A stretch of DNA of 64,000 nucleotides from Epiperipatus broadwayi (GCA_028023455.1 JAQFVV010012670.1:870001-934000), one strand, 5' to 3'. Positions 13,069-26,152 are shown, counted from the stretch's first letter. Notes: generated by a model not told the origin, from the sequence alone. Made by a program: numbers and translations.

Positions 13069-13165
13069 ATGTGTCATAGCAACAGCCGGGAAGCAAACCC
13101 GCTAACCCGGGACAACTGTTTGTAAAAGCTGTCGCTGACCTCTCGACCACCAATACTTGAGCAAT
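13069..13165 (-). repeat. tRNA-derived SINE copy (family S1)
   Basis: Read on the minus strand, it gives GGTCGAGAGGTCAGCGACAG (A-box region), a short anticodon-like arm, a duplicated CCGGG/CGGGTTtGCTTCCCGGC B-box arm and ATGACACATGAG. The same architecture occurs at 13.59, 26.99, 39.30, 41.39 and 41.95 kb on both strands. Confidence 0.8.
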
Positions 13166-13589
13166 TTGTTTTTCATTTTTATTCTTGCAATCTACTCCTT
13201 TTTTATTCAAACTGTCTTATTGTGCTGTATACTTAAAACCAGTTTATTTGTAATTCTTTTATCTAACCACTTACATTTATATTTATAGCTTTGATAATCT
13301 TTTTAACACAATTTCATCTTAATAAGTATTTATATGCTTTAAATTTTCTTTTCTCTTGCTAATCACCTCAATACATTTTTATTTTTATTTTTTTGTTCTT
13401 TTCATATCTTATTATAACACAGTTTTCCCCTTAATTTTCATATTCTTGTTAGAATTTATCTTATATTTTAGTCTCCTTTGTTTATATCTGTTTCATTGTA
13501 CAGTAATTTTTAAAAAATTATACTATCTATCTTCATTTTATCAATAATCTCATAGATTTTCCAGCTTAGATTTTTACATTTTTTTTTTT

Positions 13590-13676
13590 ATATGTCAAAG
13601 TGTTGACTGGGAAGCGAAGCTGGGCCAGCTGCTTGGAAGGCAGCTATGCTAACCACTAGGCCACCAACGCTTGACA
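13590..13676 (-). repeat. tRNA-derived SINE copy (family S1, divergent)
   Basis: The minus strand reads GGTGGCCTAGTGGTTAGCAT (A-box-like), GCTGCCTTCCAAGCAGC (anticodon-like hairpin), TTCGCTTCCCAG (B-box arm) and TTTGACATAT. The tRNA cloverleaf outline is clearer here than in the other copies. Confidence 0.75.
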
Positions 13677-13785
13677 ATTTTTTAATAACAATTTTACCAT
13701 TTTTTATAAATATACTAAATAATCTCTAGACTCCCACATATACTTTTGAAATCATATGAATAAAGACATAATGCCATTACTTTTA

Positions 13786-13914
13786 TAGTTAACTATAAAT
13801 AATATTTACTAAGGCAATAAACCTAAAGCATGTGTGGTTGAAAATGCGAAGGTCGGGACCTCTACAGGTCTTAACCACAAGCTTACGCATTGGAAGAAAA
13901 GAGGGGAACCCCAA
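13786..13914 (+). repeat. Short inverted-core element, copy 1
   Basis: AATAATATTTACTAAGGC begins the element. The core AAATGCGAAGGTCGGGACC, then TCTACAGGTCTTAACCACAA, then CTTACGCATTGGAAGAAAAG follow. It has the same order and orientation as the copy at 49938-50058. The copy at 63.4 kb has the core in the opposite sense. Confidence 0.7.
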
Positions 13915-14094
13915 TAAATATACTTTTTCAATCACTTCTCATTAATTTTTCCATAAAGATTACAATATCTATCATGTTATATATTGTTTATCTTCTCTAG
14001 ATTGTTAATTTTTCTAATATATTCTTTTAAATTTAAGAGTTTTAGATTTTTGCTTAATGGATTGAAATGCTAATAATCAAATGGTTTGTTGCCA

Positions 14095-14205
14095 GAGAGT
14101 TCATAGGAAGTGAAAATACAGAAAGTGACAGAATTAAGCTCGGACTCATGGAATTTGGGTTAGAGAGTCTATTACTTTACCACTAATCCCTATGGAGCTT
14201 TGAGA
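14095..14205 (-). repeat. Possible tRNA-derived SINE remnant
   Basis: The minus strand reads AGGGATTAGTGGTAAAGTAA (A-box-like), then about 40 bases later GAGTCCGAGCTTAATTCTG (B-box-like, degenerate). Only one copy was seen, so this is weak. Confidence 0.35.
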
Positions 14206-14249
14206 AGATTATTTCTGGGCTACAATTATTCTGAAACATTATTTGTATA

Positions 14250-14432
14250 TCATCATCATCATCAACCATTATCAATCCATTGCAGAATGAAGGTCTTTCC
14301 AAGTTCATCCATCTCCGATCTTTAGCTTCTCTTCTCTACATCATCCCTGCACACATTCTTATTTCATTCATCCATCTCACATGTGGTCTCTTTTTGGGTC
14401 TTTTACAATCTCTTGGAATCCAGTTTAAGAAA
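14250..14432 (-). repeat. RTE-like LINE 3' tail
   Basis: This matches the 3' end of the LINE at 1.73-1.87 kb: an ATC-rich tail, then ATTATCAATCCATTGCAG, GGTCTTTCCAAGTTCATCC and CAATCTCTTGGAATCCAG. It is a heavily 5'-truncated insertion with no coding capacity. Confidence 0.8.
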
Positions 14433-14720
14433 AAAAAATTGTATATAGTAATTATTATTTTTTTAAATATTGTTATTTAGAATAATCAATAATTTTATTA
14501 TCTAATTTTATCTCCTATTCTAATTACAACATTTTAAGATTAATTTCTATTAAAACATCTGCCATTTAAAATAGAATTATTCTATTAATTACCATTTGAT
14601 AATCACAGAGCACATAAACGGTTCACATAATGCTGTCCTATGATAATAATATTCCTAAATGCTATTCATGTCATTTTAAGATAATTCCATATGAACAGAA
14701 TAATAGTTAATATCCTACAA

Positions 14721-17288
14721 CAGTGGTAGCCAACCTGGTCCGTACCACTGACTAGTGGGCATTCCAGACTTTATGGTGGGCGATAGGGGTTTTGTCTGAT
14801 ACTGAAGCACTTTTTTTAAAAATTTAATTGATTTTTTAAAAAAATTTCATAGCATTGTTTAAAAATATTTTCATTAGGTTTTCATAAAATTCTCCATGTC
14901 AATTTAAATTTCTGAAAATATACTGTTTGTATCTCCTGCACATAAGTTTAGTTCATGTTACATAAGTGAAATTAAATGGAGCTATAGTGCGACCGCTAAC
15001 AAAAGAGCTTTGACCCAGAATAGCTCATACATCTCCCCCTCCCCCCAAACCCAATCCATGATGCACAAGAAGCATGCGCAGATGACAATTTAAGGTGCAG
15101 CCTCTTGTTTGCGGTCACATTGGTCAGTAACACAGTTAGATTTGTGAGAGTAAGCATGTGCCTACAGCTTCAAACAAAATATTATGAAATATTGTGAGCC
15201 CATGTCTCAAAAAAAGAAATATGCTCGTGGCTTATTTACCAGAATATCTAAAGATGGGTTTCATAGAATCTGTTGTAAATAAACAACACTCAATGTATTT
15301 ATTGGGTCATAAAATATTATCCAATGAGGCAATGAAGCCAAGGCGATTGCAAGAACATCTTGTACAAAGCATCCAAATGATAAGGTCAAGCCTATTGAAT
15401 ATTTTCAGGCAATAAATAAAAAAATTCAAAATCATTCAACAACTGTTGCATTATTTAAGAAACAACATGCAGCAAATGAAGATGGATTAATTGCCTCTTA
15501 TCACATTTCACAACTAATTGCAAAAAGTGGTAAAAGCTATAATATTGGATAAACTGTAATAATACCCTCTATAAAATAATTTACCTCAACAGTAATGCAT
15601 CAAGGTATACCTGAAATTTTAAAAATGTCCTTAAGCGATAGCACAGTAAAGCGATGAATTGAAGAAATGGCAGTTAATGCTGAAAAAAACAACTTATAAG
15701 TATTCTCCAAAACTCTTCATTTTCCATGCAATTGGAGAGTCTACCATTGAAGATAATAATACTTTATTGATGGCATATGTATGTTATTTTGATGAAAACA
15801 ATACATTACAAGAAGAAATGCTATTCTCAATAAAACTCATTATAGATACAAAAGGATTATCTATATTTAATATTGTGAAGTCATACTTTACATAAAATAA
15901 TATTTCTTTGAATAATATTATTGCACACGCTACTGCTGGAGCATCATCAATGGTAGGCCACTATCATGAATTTGTTGCTTATTGAAGTAGTACCAAATGT
16001 TTTATGTATTCATTGTGTTGTGCACAGACAACATCTTGTAGGAAAACATCTAAGTACAAGTCTCCATTCATCATTAACTATTATAATTCGAGCCATAAAC
16101 AAGATCAAATTCAAATCAAAAAATGATAGAATGTTTCAACAGCTTTACCAGGACAATAATGAAGATTTTCATACATTACTTTTGCAGACAGAAGTTCGGT
16201 GGCTGTCAAAGAGCACATCTTTGGCTCCTTTTGTAGCATTATATGATAGTCTCATACAATTTTTTGAAAGTAATTATGAGATTAATCTGTGTCAGCAGTT
16301 AAAATCAGTAAAGAATGATGCATTTTATTTGGCAGATATTTTCAAGAGATATAATGATGTCAATTTGCAGCTTCAAGGAGCTAATAAAACTCTTGTAGGT
16401 TGCCAAAATATTGTGCCATTATTTATTGACAAACTTGAACTACTTCGTTATAATCTATTGAAGAGAGAATTTCATCAGTTTACTGAATTATCATCTATAA
16501 AAGATGATGTAACTCCAGAGGATATTGAGAGATTCAGTAGCCACCTCAATGAACTTAAATTAGACATGGAAAAATGATTTGAAGATATTTTGAAATTGAA
16601 GGTGTATGACTGGATGAAAAATCCTTTTACTGCAAATATTGAAGAGGCTGCTACAACTTGCCAAGAACTGTTAGAAATTAGATATGATGAAGAAAGTAAA
16701 CAAATTCGATAGTGATGGATATGAAAACCTATGGCAAAATAAAAAAAATGCATGTCTTATATCCAAATATGTGGAAAATGATATTCAATTTATTGATACC
16801 TTTTCCTACCTCATATCTTGTGGAATCAGCTTTAGTGCTGTTAATCATATTATGAACAAAGCAAGAAACCACCTGAATATTTCCGAAAGAGGAAACCTTA
16901 GTTTGTTCCTTACAAAAATTGAGCCAGATATGTATTTAGTTTTGCAGCATCAGCCTCAGGGATCTCATTAATAATTTAAATAATTAAATGTAATTTCATC
17001 AGACTTCATGCTTCTATGTATACAAAGTATAAATAAAAAGCTAGATTTAACTACAGTAAGTTGTTTTATTCTGCCAAACTTAGTGAAAGTCCAATATAAA
17101 GTATTTGGTAAGTAATTATTATTATATGCTTTAGCTTGCTGTAACTCTGCTTTATAAATTTTATAAAATAAAGTTACTTTCTTACTTAATAGATCACCAT
17201 TTTTGTGGAACCGGTGGGCTGTTAGAAAATTTTACTAGTAACAGAGATACAAAAGTGGGCGGTTGGAATAAAAGATTGATTACCCCTA
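14721..17288 (+). mobile_element. hAT DNA transposon, ZBED5-like, inactive
   Basis: The terminal inverted repeats are CAGTGGTAGCCAACC at 14721 and, read from the other end, TAGGGGTAATCAATC at 17288. They are flanked by 8-bp target duplications TCCTACAA (14713-14720) and CCCTACAA (17289-17296), differing at one base. Eight-base duplications and CAG-type ends are hallmarks of hAT elements. The 2.57-kb element contains one decayed transposase gene and little else. The small target-site divergence and the many stops indicate an old but complete insertion. Confidence 0.9.
15180..16970 (+). pseudogene. ZBED5-like hAT transposase pseudogene
   Basis: Successive plus-strand frames read through the protein in order. 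CHKILSNEAMKPxRLQEHL-like residues near 15290-15360 are the end of the BED/TTF zinc finger. HAANEDGLIASYHISQLIAK follows near 15470, then IVPNVLCIHCVVHRQHL near 15990 and QTEVRWLSKSTSL (16186-16225), the conserved RW region. ANEAATTCQELLEI-like text follows, and HLNISERGNLSLFLTKIEPD near 16870 belongs to the C-terminal hAT dimerisation region. The longest uninterrupted part is 203 residues (15966-16577). Several stop codons (for example near 15550, 15585, 15895 and 16575) and frameshifts disable it. It fills the hAT element at 14721-17288. Confidence 0.9.
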
Positions 17289-17296
17289 CCCTACAA

Positions 17297-18300
17297 TATG
17301 ATGATTATAAATTCTAATTTAACCTATAATTGTATTAATGCATCCTACTTAATGGGGATTTAGATCTGACTTTTCCCGATCATCTCTCTAATCTTATGAA
17401 TAATAAAATCTTTATAAAATACTGTTATTATAATGAAAAAGAGCAGATAAATTTTTGATAGTACAGTTGGCATAACTATCACATTTTTCATTAATATTTG
17501 CTATATTATTTTATTCCCTGATTAAAAATATTTACCACAATTTGTTTTACGTATGTAAATCATCAGCTTCAAATATTGCTATTTCTTTTTTTATAAATGA
17601 TCTTACTAATGGTATAGATTACGAATAAGAAAGTATTTATATTTTTTCTCTGAAAATGAGTTTATTTTTTTTCCCAATTTTGATATTTATTTACTAAAGA
17701 TATTTAGACATTAAATCATCCAGAAAAACTAAAATCACCATTTAGTATCTAAAAATATCTATTATCCTGAAAAATAAATAATGCTTTGTTATAAGTGGAA
17801 CTCTTAGATTTAATATAATATAGATTTTGTCAGTACTTTTTTTCTTCCGAACAAGAGTTATAATCGTATCATCATTTTATCTATATTCCAGGATGTTATA
17901 CAAAGTTGATTCAATCAATAAACTTTATAAATTGTTATCTTTTGATTTACAACCTTTATAAAATACATAAAAAGATTTGCAAGGACTATTTCTTTTCACT
18001 TCCACAATATTGGTATTCATTCAAGGTTTACTTAGTTTCACTTTAACTATCTAGTTGATAATCATTTGTTCATTATTAAATTAATCATCTTATAAAATAA
18101 TTTTTTATATGAAATAATATTATGGCCTAAATAAATAAATAACATTTATAACCAATTTCTTTTCAGGCAGTGGAATAAACTGCTTCATACCTATTTATTT
18201 TTTCCACACTATTCTTTGAATTATTTATTAGTCTATTTAAACACAAAGGTGATCAGAATCCTATATTATAATCTTTACCAATTATATTTTTTAATTTTGT
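17297..18300. other. AT-rich sequence, no recognised feature
   Basis: No open frame with a recognisable motif and no structured repeat was seen. Confidence 0.5.
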
Positions 18301-18419
18301 ACTTATAGATGGCACATAAGCCAAGAAAAAACACTTTGACTGTTTTATTTTTTACATCCACTTCTTGTTGGCCAATGGGATTGGCAGAGAGTGATATTAT
18401 GTGTAGTTTTATGTTTTGG

Positions 18420-19430
18420 AGATGAACAAATATATTGTTGAGCCATTTATAAGAAATAATGATTTAGTGTATAGAAGATATGTGGATTATGGATCATAAG
18501 ATGTGATAGAGAATATGTTCAATAAATTAAATGAGAATCCTGGCCTATTGAGTTTGAGTATGATAGATGTGAATGTATATAGATGCAGTAATATGTTTAA
18601 TATAAAATGCTTGTTAAACCATTAAATGTAAGGGGTTTTATACACCCATTATCGAATGTTCCTTTTAATTTTAAAATGACTGGTTCGAAGAGTTTTTTTG
18701 TATTGCAATTTGCACCTTTGTAAATTTGAGGCAGATAGAAAAAGGAATATTGATAGATATATTGGTGACTTGATAGGTGTGGGATACAAGAAAGCTATAT
18801 TACACAGGCAATTGAGGTTGTTTTATAATAATGTGAAGTTTAAATATAAAGTGGATGTAAAAAATAAAACAGTCAAAAAGTGGTTTTCCTTGGTTTATGT
18901 GCCATCTATAAGTACGAAATTTAAAAATATAATTGTTAAAGATTATCATATAGGATTCTGATCACTTTTATGTTTAAACAGACTAATAAATAATTCAAAA
19001 GATAGTGTGGGAAAAATGAATAAGTATGAAGTGGTTTATTGCATTACCTGCAAAGAAATTGGTAGTAATGCTATTTATTACAGTGAAACAAAGGCTAATG
19101 TATTAACACAATTGTAGCAGCATGTTTATCAGTATAAAAAAAATCTAAAAATGATTCAAAAATTAATTCTGTTTTTTCAAATCATGAAAATAGTTGTGAA
19201 CATGAGATTTATCCTCAATCAAACGATAAAAAGAGGAAGTTGAAAGAGGCTTGGTTTAGTGTGAAGTCTAAAAACATTATCAATCAGCATAATACTAGTG
19301 TTCCACTGAGCATGCCCTGGAATATTAACAATTCAGTTCCAATATGTCACCATGATTCTGATACTCAGTACTGAAACTGCTTGGCAAATAGTTTTTATGA
19401 TTAATGTTGTTTGAATTTTAGCTACTCTGT
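18420..19430 (+). pseudogene. PLE-type C-terminal relic (post-RT helical region + GIY-YIG)
   Basis: A readable stretch begins near 18425 (NKYIVEPFIRNNDLVYRRYV). It continues through an 87-residue frame (18698-18961) with IGDLIGVGYKKAILHRQLRL, corresponding to the post-RT region that in related elements contains RGYP...I, and ends in a W..vYVPSISTKFKNII pattern. Near 19025-19110 the sequence reads VVYCITCKEIGSNAIYYSET, matching the GIY-YIG entry pattern VYxIxCxxCgxxYIGET, with Q*QHV after it. The final G of the family signature has been replaced (YYSET for YIGET), and stops interrupt the frame. The wording differs from the PLE at 5-7 kb, so this is probably another subfamily. Confidence 0.7.
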
Positions 19431-19439
19431 TTATCATAC

Positions 19440-20470
19440 TTTATACATGAATAATAATAATATAGTATTGCAGTTTTAAAAAAAAAGCCTTGTTTTAACA
19501 ATCTATCATTTGTATGATGTCGAATACATAATTGTCTGTTATATATTATTAATTCCTCTAAAGTTATGTCTTATTTTTTTTTTTTTTCAAATAATCTTTA
19601 TTTGCACAAAAAGTAAAATATACATTGTAATATAGAGTTCATGTTTACGATGATGACTGACACATTAAAGACTAACTAGTTATTAAATTAGATGAAGATT
19701 ACAAGATTAAAAGTAAAACTTTAAGTTACGTTACTTATCAGGGGTGATCTAATTTGGCATATAAATCCCATGGCGTGTAAAGTTTGAGTGTCATGTCTTT
19801 AAACAATTAAAATCGAGATATAACTATTTTTGAGGATGCTGAACTATAAAATATTTATATCTAAAAAATAACTCTCTTGTCACGTGACTGCTTAAAAATT
19901 AATTATCTACTAATTCAATATTTTTTCTTAGTTTATGGCAACAGGTTTACTTAGTTAAAATGTTACATTATCATAATACTTCATTACTGAAAGAGGATAT
20001 GTATTTATAGAAATTTTATAATAAAAACTAAACAGTAATTTGTTATTTTGAAAAATATATAGAGAATATGTGAATAAGATTTTTGGTTGAGGAAAGAGAA
20101 TCAACAATTTTTGTTGTTAAAAGATCTGTTATATAATTACCATATTTAATCTCATTGTATTCTTATGACTTTTTTTTCTTAAACCACATTTCCATTATTC
20201 AAATTGTCATTTTGGATACTGCAATAATGAATAGAGAGAGAGAGAGAATGAAAAAAATTAATGAATGATCTTCCATAAAAAAAAGAAAGACTTTAAACAG
20301 TGTCTATTTATATTATATTTGTGTACAGTAAAAAAAGGTAAATTGTTGGTTAAGCAAGGCTAAATAGACCTTCTATAATTAGCCAGGACTGATATAATAA
20401 TTATTTAAGGAAAATTAAATAAAGGATTTGTCTTATCATTGATATTTTTAAAATATTTCAGGCTTTAGAT
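19440..20470. other. AT-rich sequence, no recognised feature
   Basis: Simple AT-rich DNA with a GA run near 20233-20247. No gene was recognised. Confidence 0.5.
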
Positions 20471-20471
20471 A

Positions 20472-20835
20472 TTCTATAATTAAAACACTTCAAACAATTA
20501 AAAGTCTCATTTTCCTCTTTTCTTTACAAAAACTTTATTTCTTGTATATATCCACTTGTTCCAACATTTCAACTATTTTTAATTTATAGTCATTTTCAAG
20601 GATTTGCCTCTCTTCTCCTTGAAAATGATATATATATATATCTACTTGCTCCAATGTTTCAACTATTTTAATTTATAATCATTTTCAAGGAGAAGAGAGG
20701 CAAATCCTTGAAAATGACTATAAATTAAAAATAGTTGAAATGTTGGAACAAGTGGATATATACAAGAAATAAAGTTTTTGTAAAGAAAAGAGGAAAATGA
20801 GACTTTTAATTGTTTGAAGTGTTTTAATTATAGAA
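20472..20835. repeat. Perfect 157-bp inverted repeat with 50-bp spacer
   Basis: Left arm 20472-20628 and right arm 20679-20835 are exact reverse complements by base-by-base reading. The spacer (20629-20678) holds an (AT)n run and a third, partial and diverged copy of the arm (ccaatgtttcaactatttta). A perfect pair in such an eroded region implies recent formation or gene conversion. Confidence 0.9.
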
Positions 20836-20839
20836 CTAT

Positions 20840-21875
20840 ATGTTTATATGTAATGTATATTTTGAAAAGAAAAAAGGTTGGAGTGGTGATTAGAGGGTTT
20901 TAAGCAGAAGTAAATGGATTTGGCTTCAGATATTATATTTACTATGATATAAAATGAAGTTACAACATTTATGTAGTTTCTTTCCATTCAGTTTTTAAAA
21001 AAAATCTAAGTGAAGATTTGAAAACATTATTGTTGAAAGTTATGCTCTTCATTAAAAATGATTATATGCATTCATGCTCATTGCAAGAGCCCTATGCACC
21101 AGATTCATCATTTATCCTCATTTATGATATTTTATTTCTCATATTGTTTCATTCCTCTTATTTTACAGGGATTATTCACAGCATTACATTAAACACTCCA
21201 TGTGTATAGCAAAATTTACACAAAGTAAATGACAATCAAAATTATTTCCAATAAATAATGTCTTTTAATTTTCTTAACATATTTTAAATCTTAAATAATG
21301 ATTTTAATGATCTTTTTACATATGTTTTGTTAAACATAAAATTAAAATCAAAATCATTATAGACAAAAATAAAATCTTCAAGTATCTAATCACTATAACT
21401 TATATTAACCCAGTTTTTCAAACACTTTGCTTTACCATATATTATAATTATATATGCATGTAGAAATTTTTTAATTAATCAATGTGGAATGTTTTGAATT
21501 CTAAAATCTGAGTTGTAAAGTAATAATCATAAATGTGTTATTAACTATCATTTTTAATGTTTTTCCAGTACTATCACTTTCTGACATATACTATTTCTTT
21601 CCTTTATTCCCTTCAAAAATGATAGATTGAGGTTTCATCATATTTTACAAAATGATTTTAATCTTTTCTCTTTCATATCTGTAAATATCTATTCTCAAGA
21701 TCTTCTACAGTCATATTAAAACCAAAAATGATAGTTATGATGCAAATATGATAGATTTGGTTAACTAGAACTATTTAACTTTCGTCTTGCATATAATAAT
21801 ACCTTATCAATCTTATCTGATGCAACTATGGGGAGACATTTCTTAGAGTTCTCTTTATTGGTCCTTTTCCTTTTA
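20840..21875. other. AT-rich sequence, no recognised feature
   Basis: The 63-residue open frame at 21018-21209 has no recognisable motif and is unlikely to be a gene. Confidence 0.45.
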
Positions 21876-21877
21876 AT

Positions 21878-22081
<204 letters not shown>

Positions 22082-22880
22082 GCTCATCAAGAAAATAGGG
22101 CAAAAACATTCAATATTTATTTAATGCTTGCTATTTAAGTAATATCTGCTGCCTTTATATATGACATAATTTTTCTAAATATTTATTTTTTTAATTTTAT
22201 CATGGGCATTTTTAAGGTTTTCAAATATTTATAAGCTTCTCAATACAGTTCACTAAATCAGTAGAAAAATTTCTTTTGACATTCACAATAATTTAAGTAA
22301 CTTCCTGAATATATTTATGATCAAAATTAGCCTCTTACTCAGCAAAGTAATAGTGGGCAAGATTATATAAAAAATTAAAACTAAAATCTAAAATGTGTAA
22401 AAATCTTTAATGCCATTAGATTAATATTTTCCATGGTTAAATCTATTGAATATTATTACAAATAAATCAAATTGTTGTAATTTATTATTTTTGAGGGTTC
22501 TTCTTGTACTGCTGCAACCAATTTGCCTAACAGATTCGTATGCTTAAACTTAGTCCATTCAAATTATATATCACCTGCAAAAAGACAACAACTTACAAAA
22601 GTCTTTATTTTATAGTCCTACATTAAACCAACAATCTATTCACCTAGTTTCATAATTTTAATTTCCAAATCAAGCTGTTACTGTATGTCCAGTCATATTT
22701 CCCAAAATATAGACTTTATGGTTAATTTATTCCCATCAGAAAACTTCATAAAAACAGACTTTCTTATTTTTTATGAAACATTGAAGTCTTTTCAAACATT
22801 TTTATTTCTCAAGTGCATTTAAAATTCAAATCTTAAATTAAATCTGAATATTACTTATGATTTTTATGGCCATGATATAA
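22082..22880. other. AT-rich sequence, no recognised feature
   Basis: No recognisable coding or structured repeat. Confidence 0.5.
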
Positions 22881-22899
22881 AAAGAAAAATAATTTAATA

Positions 22900-23550
22900 T
22901 TGACTCTAATGCAGGGCATCAAATCAGGCATATTTGTGGTAATAAGGAGTGCTACATTCTTGATGTTCAGTGTTTGGTTGACAAGGTGTACACTTCTGTT
23001 TGACATGAGTAACTCAGGCCCACTGCAAATATTCATCAAGAAGATCAGTGCAATAAAGGAAAGAGACAAGAGACTCATTCCTCAATTGACATTTAGCAGT
23101 ACTTGGGAAATGATAGATATTAGAATATTCACAATGAACTAATTAAATATTTTACCTGGTAAGATCATGGATCCATGGAGGATATTAATCAAGAACATCG
23201 GAGTGATAAAGGAAAGAGACAATAGACTAGCACCTCAATGATTATTCAGGAGCATGTGAGAGATGAGGGACATTGAGACATCCACAAAGAAATAAATATA
23301 TGGACCTGGTATGTATCCATGCTTAATTTAAATCTATGTATATATTTGTTTTAATGATGAATGTAAAGTAATATTATTCATTGTATACCCATGTTTAAGT
23401 TAAATATGTTAGTTTATATGGTTGGATTTGCTAATGCAGAGCTGTCTTGCTCATAGTGAATGTGATTAAATTATATACCTTTGTAACAATAAACCTTCCT
23501 TTGTAACCTATATAACAATAAATCTTCCTTTGAAAAAAAAAAAAAAACAA
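22900..23550 (+). mobile_element. Polyadenylated retroposed sequence with internal duplication
   Basis: The segment ends with AATAAATCTTCC and then an A-run (about 23534-23547), typical of a reverse-transcribed polyadenylated RNA. Two diverged direct copies of about 150 bp sit inside it (about 23000-23155 and 23158-23312). They share AGTGCAATAAAGGAAAGAGA-like and ACCTGGTA-ended wording. The first copy has an 80-residue open frame (22900-23142), the second is interrupted by stops, and I recognise no domain. It could be the 3' end of a LINE, a SINE-like dimer or a processed pseudogene. Confidence 0.6.
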
Positions 23551-23559
23551 TACTATATC

Positions 23560-25555
23560 TGAAAGATACAATTTTTTCAAACACATGTAGCTATAGATTT
23601 TAATAATCTATTTACTATAATTAGCACAATTAAGACATTTTTACTCTGGACTTAGCACATATTTTCAAAAATGTGTGGTAAGATATAATTTTCAAAATCT
23701 TAAATGACTTCTGGTACAAGCATTTGTTAAATATTCTCAATAAAAAAGTCATTTAATTAATCTAGATAATGTGTGCATAATCAAAAAAATTTTTAGGTTA
23801 CATCAATTTTTTAAATCATTATTAATCAATTATAAAAACCTTTACATAAGTAAAAAGTTAATTATAATTATCTATTTAATCAAATAAGAATGAATATTCT
23901 AATATACCTGCTTTAGCGGAAAAATTACACATTATATTATTTAAATATTACTTAAAAGCAATATTAGTACCTATTTATATGTAAAGAAAATAATGAAAAC
24001 ATTATAGTACAACCTTAATGCATTTATGGTGCTGAACACTCTTGATAAAAACAATTATTATGCAATAGATGCCTTTGAACAAATGATCATCATTGAAAAA
24101 TGTATTAAGATTGTATTTATAGTTTTCTTTGAATATAAAGTGGAATTAGTAGTGCCGCTAATTTACCATATTTCAGTGACAGAATTATCTTAGTTTTGTT
24201 TTTATATATTACCTAATTATACAATTTATATAAAAATTTAATTTTATACATTACAAAAATTACATATGGAAAAATATATATCTTATAATATATGTTGAAT
24301 TATTAGATGTAGTATTAAAAGAAAGAAGTAATATGTAAATAATAATTAATTTTTATAAATTATTTTGTATTGAAAATACCGTATTACCACACACCTCTCC
24401 TCTTTGTTAAAGAAAATAGAGAAAATTATTAAATAATAATTAAATGTCATTATAAAATCTTCATTTGCATTTTGTATAAATAATGTGCAATAAAGTTTCA
24501 CCTAAAAAGCAAAATTAAAAAAACTTTAATTATTTTCACAATAAATTTGATTACATTTAAGAAAAGCTTGTAAAATGGTACAAAGGCAGAAACCACATGA
24601 AATATTATGTAATTAAATTATATATTTTTTACATCGCTTCTCTTTATTCATCTGTCTGAATATCATTCTTTAAATACAGGATTATGAATTGTAATTCACA
24701 AATCATAACTAGGGATTATTAATATTATATGCAATTACTATAAAGATGTTTATATATATATAACACTTTGTCAGGTAAGTTTGAAGTAAAAATGAATTCA
24801 TTTATCTTTTAATAGAATTGAAGGTGATTTTCAGAAATGAAATTTTTTATAAAAGATCTTATTTATTAGAAACCATGCAAAAAATATGTACAATTTTTTA
24901 AGATTATTTGTTAACCTCTTAAGTTTGTTTATATTTTTAATATCCCACACATGACACTTCAAATATAAACAGGCAAAACTCTCTCTATACGTATTGCCAC
25001 TCAATACATATAGAAAAATGGTAATCATGTGATGTTTATTCACTTCAAATATACAAAAAAATAGATACAATAAATGAAGAATTAAAGTAAACAAATTGTA
25101 ATACACTGTGTATAATAATTTTCCTAACTAGATTCAACCGATATATATTTTTTTCTTCGGAATTTGCAAAAAAAAAGATTCATTATGGAAACTTTAATTT
25201 AACCGTACAATAACGTAAATCATTGTTTAATTTATTACTTACATGTATTAATTTATTATAATTATGCCTATTACTTGATTTAAGTTTTATTTGATGTAGA
25301 GTTTATAAAAATTTAACTTGATTTTTTTTTTCCACACCAAATATAGAACAGCTAACGCTCCAACAGCCCTTTAAAAATGAGCAGTGAAAGAAATGGTAGT
25401 GCCTATTAATTAACAACAATTAGATTTTGAAGATTTTTAATAGTTTTTTTCTTTCTTTCTTTTTAATTAGGCATAGTCAAATATTCATTTACCAAATAAC
25501 AATCGGGTGAGTAAATGGTCGCTAATGGGTATTCTGCTTTGAATTTAACAAAAAC
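23560..25555. other. AT-rich sequence, with a small family B scrap
   Basis: Nearly featureless. Around 24965-25030 the wording ACAGGCAAAACTCTC...TGCCACTCAATAC resembles the start of family B at 40.4 and 60.15 kb, so a short degenerate copy is likely. The 91-residue minus frame at 24831-25106 shows no motif. Confidence 0.4.
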
Positions 25556-25559
25556 TTCT

Positions 25560-25650
25560 AAGTTTTATGCAACCTAGGTTTGAACTCCAGACTGTGAATA
25601 TGAAATATGCATTCTCTACCCATTATACCATATAGTCCTTTACTGACAAA
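25560..25650 (-). repeat. tRNA-derived SINE remnant (family S2)
   Basis: The minus strand reads TGGTATAATGGGTAGAGAAT, an A box within a D-arm-like context, and GAGTTCAAACCTAGG, a B box, about 38 bases apart. The sequence is unlike family S1. Only one clear copy was found in the window. Confidence 0.6.
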
Positions 25651-26152
25651 AAATGAGGCATTAATATGCATATATATGTAGTTATTATTGGATGATTTAC
25701 TTTACTTATCCTTTTGACTATTTTTTTATTATTATTAAAATGTTGCCAGCCATCAAATTTCTTCATTAGATGAGAATTGTTCAAAAATATGTGTTCTTAA
25801 TTAATTCAAGAAATTCAACACCCCTTTCACTCTTCTTGCATTGATTATATTAAATCTCTGAAAAAAACTACATTCGTTCTATGCACATCTCACAATGCTT
25901 TGTTTAATTTCCCTACATATAGTTTTGACTGTTTAGTAGTTTCTTCAGCTTTCCTAATAAGTGAAAGAATATATTATTAAATTTGAAAAAGAATGCTAGA
26001 ACGATCAAAACAGTTGCAGTGGAATTAAATAAAGAACTACAAAAAGTACATAAGATGAATGGCACTGTTTTTTTTTTTAAAAATGCATGTTTTAATTTAT
26101 ATACTTCCATAATTAAACAATTTGAGCTAAATCACTATAATAAACATGTAAT

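Noticed and set aside
16475-16753. 92-residue minus-strand frame
   Set aside because: It is the antisense shadow of the hAT transposase, whose plus-strand reading has recognisable motifs.
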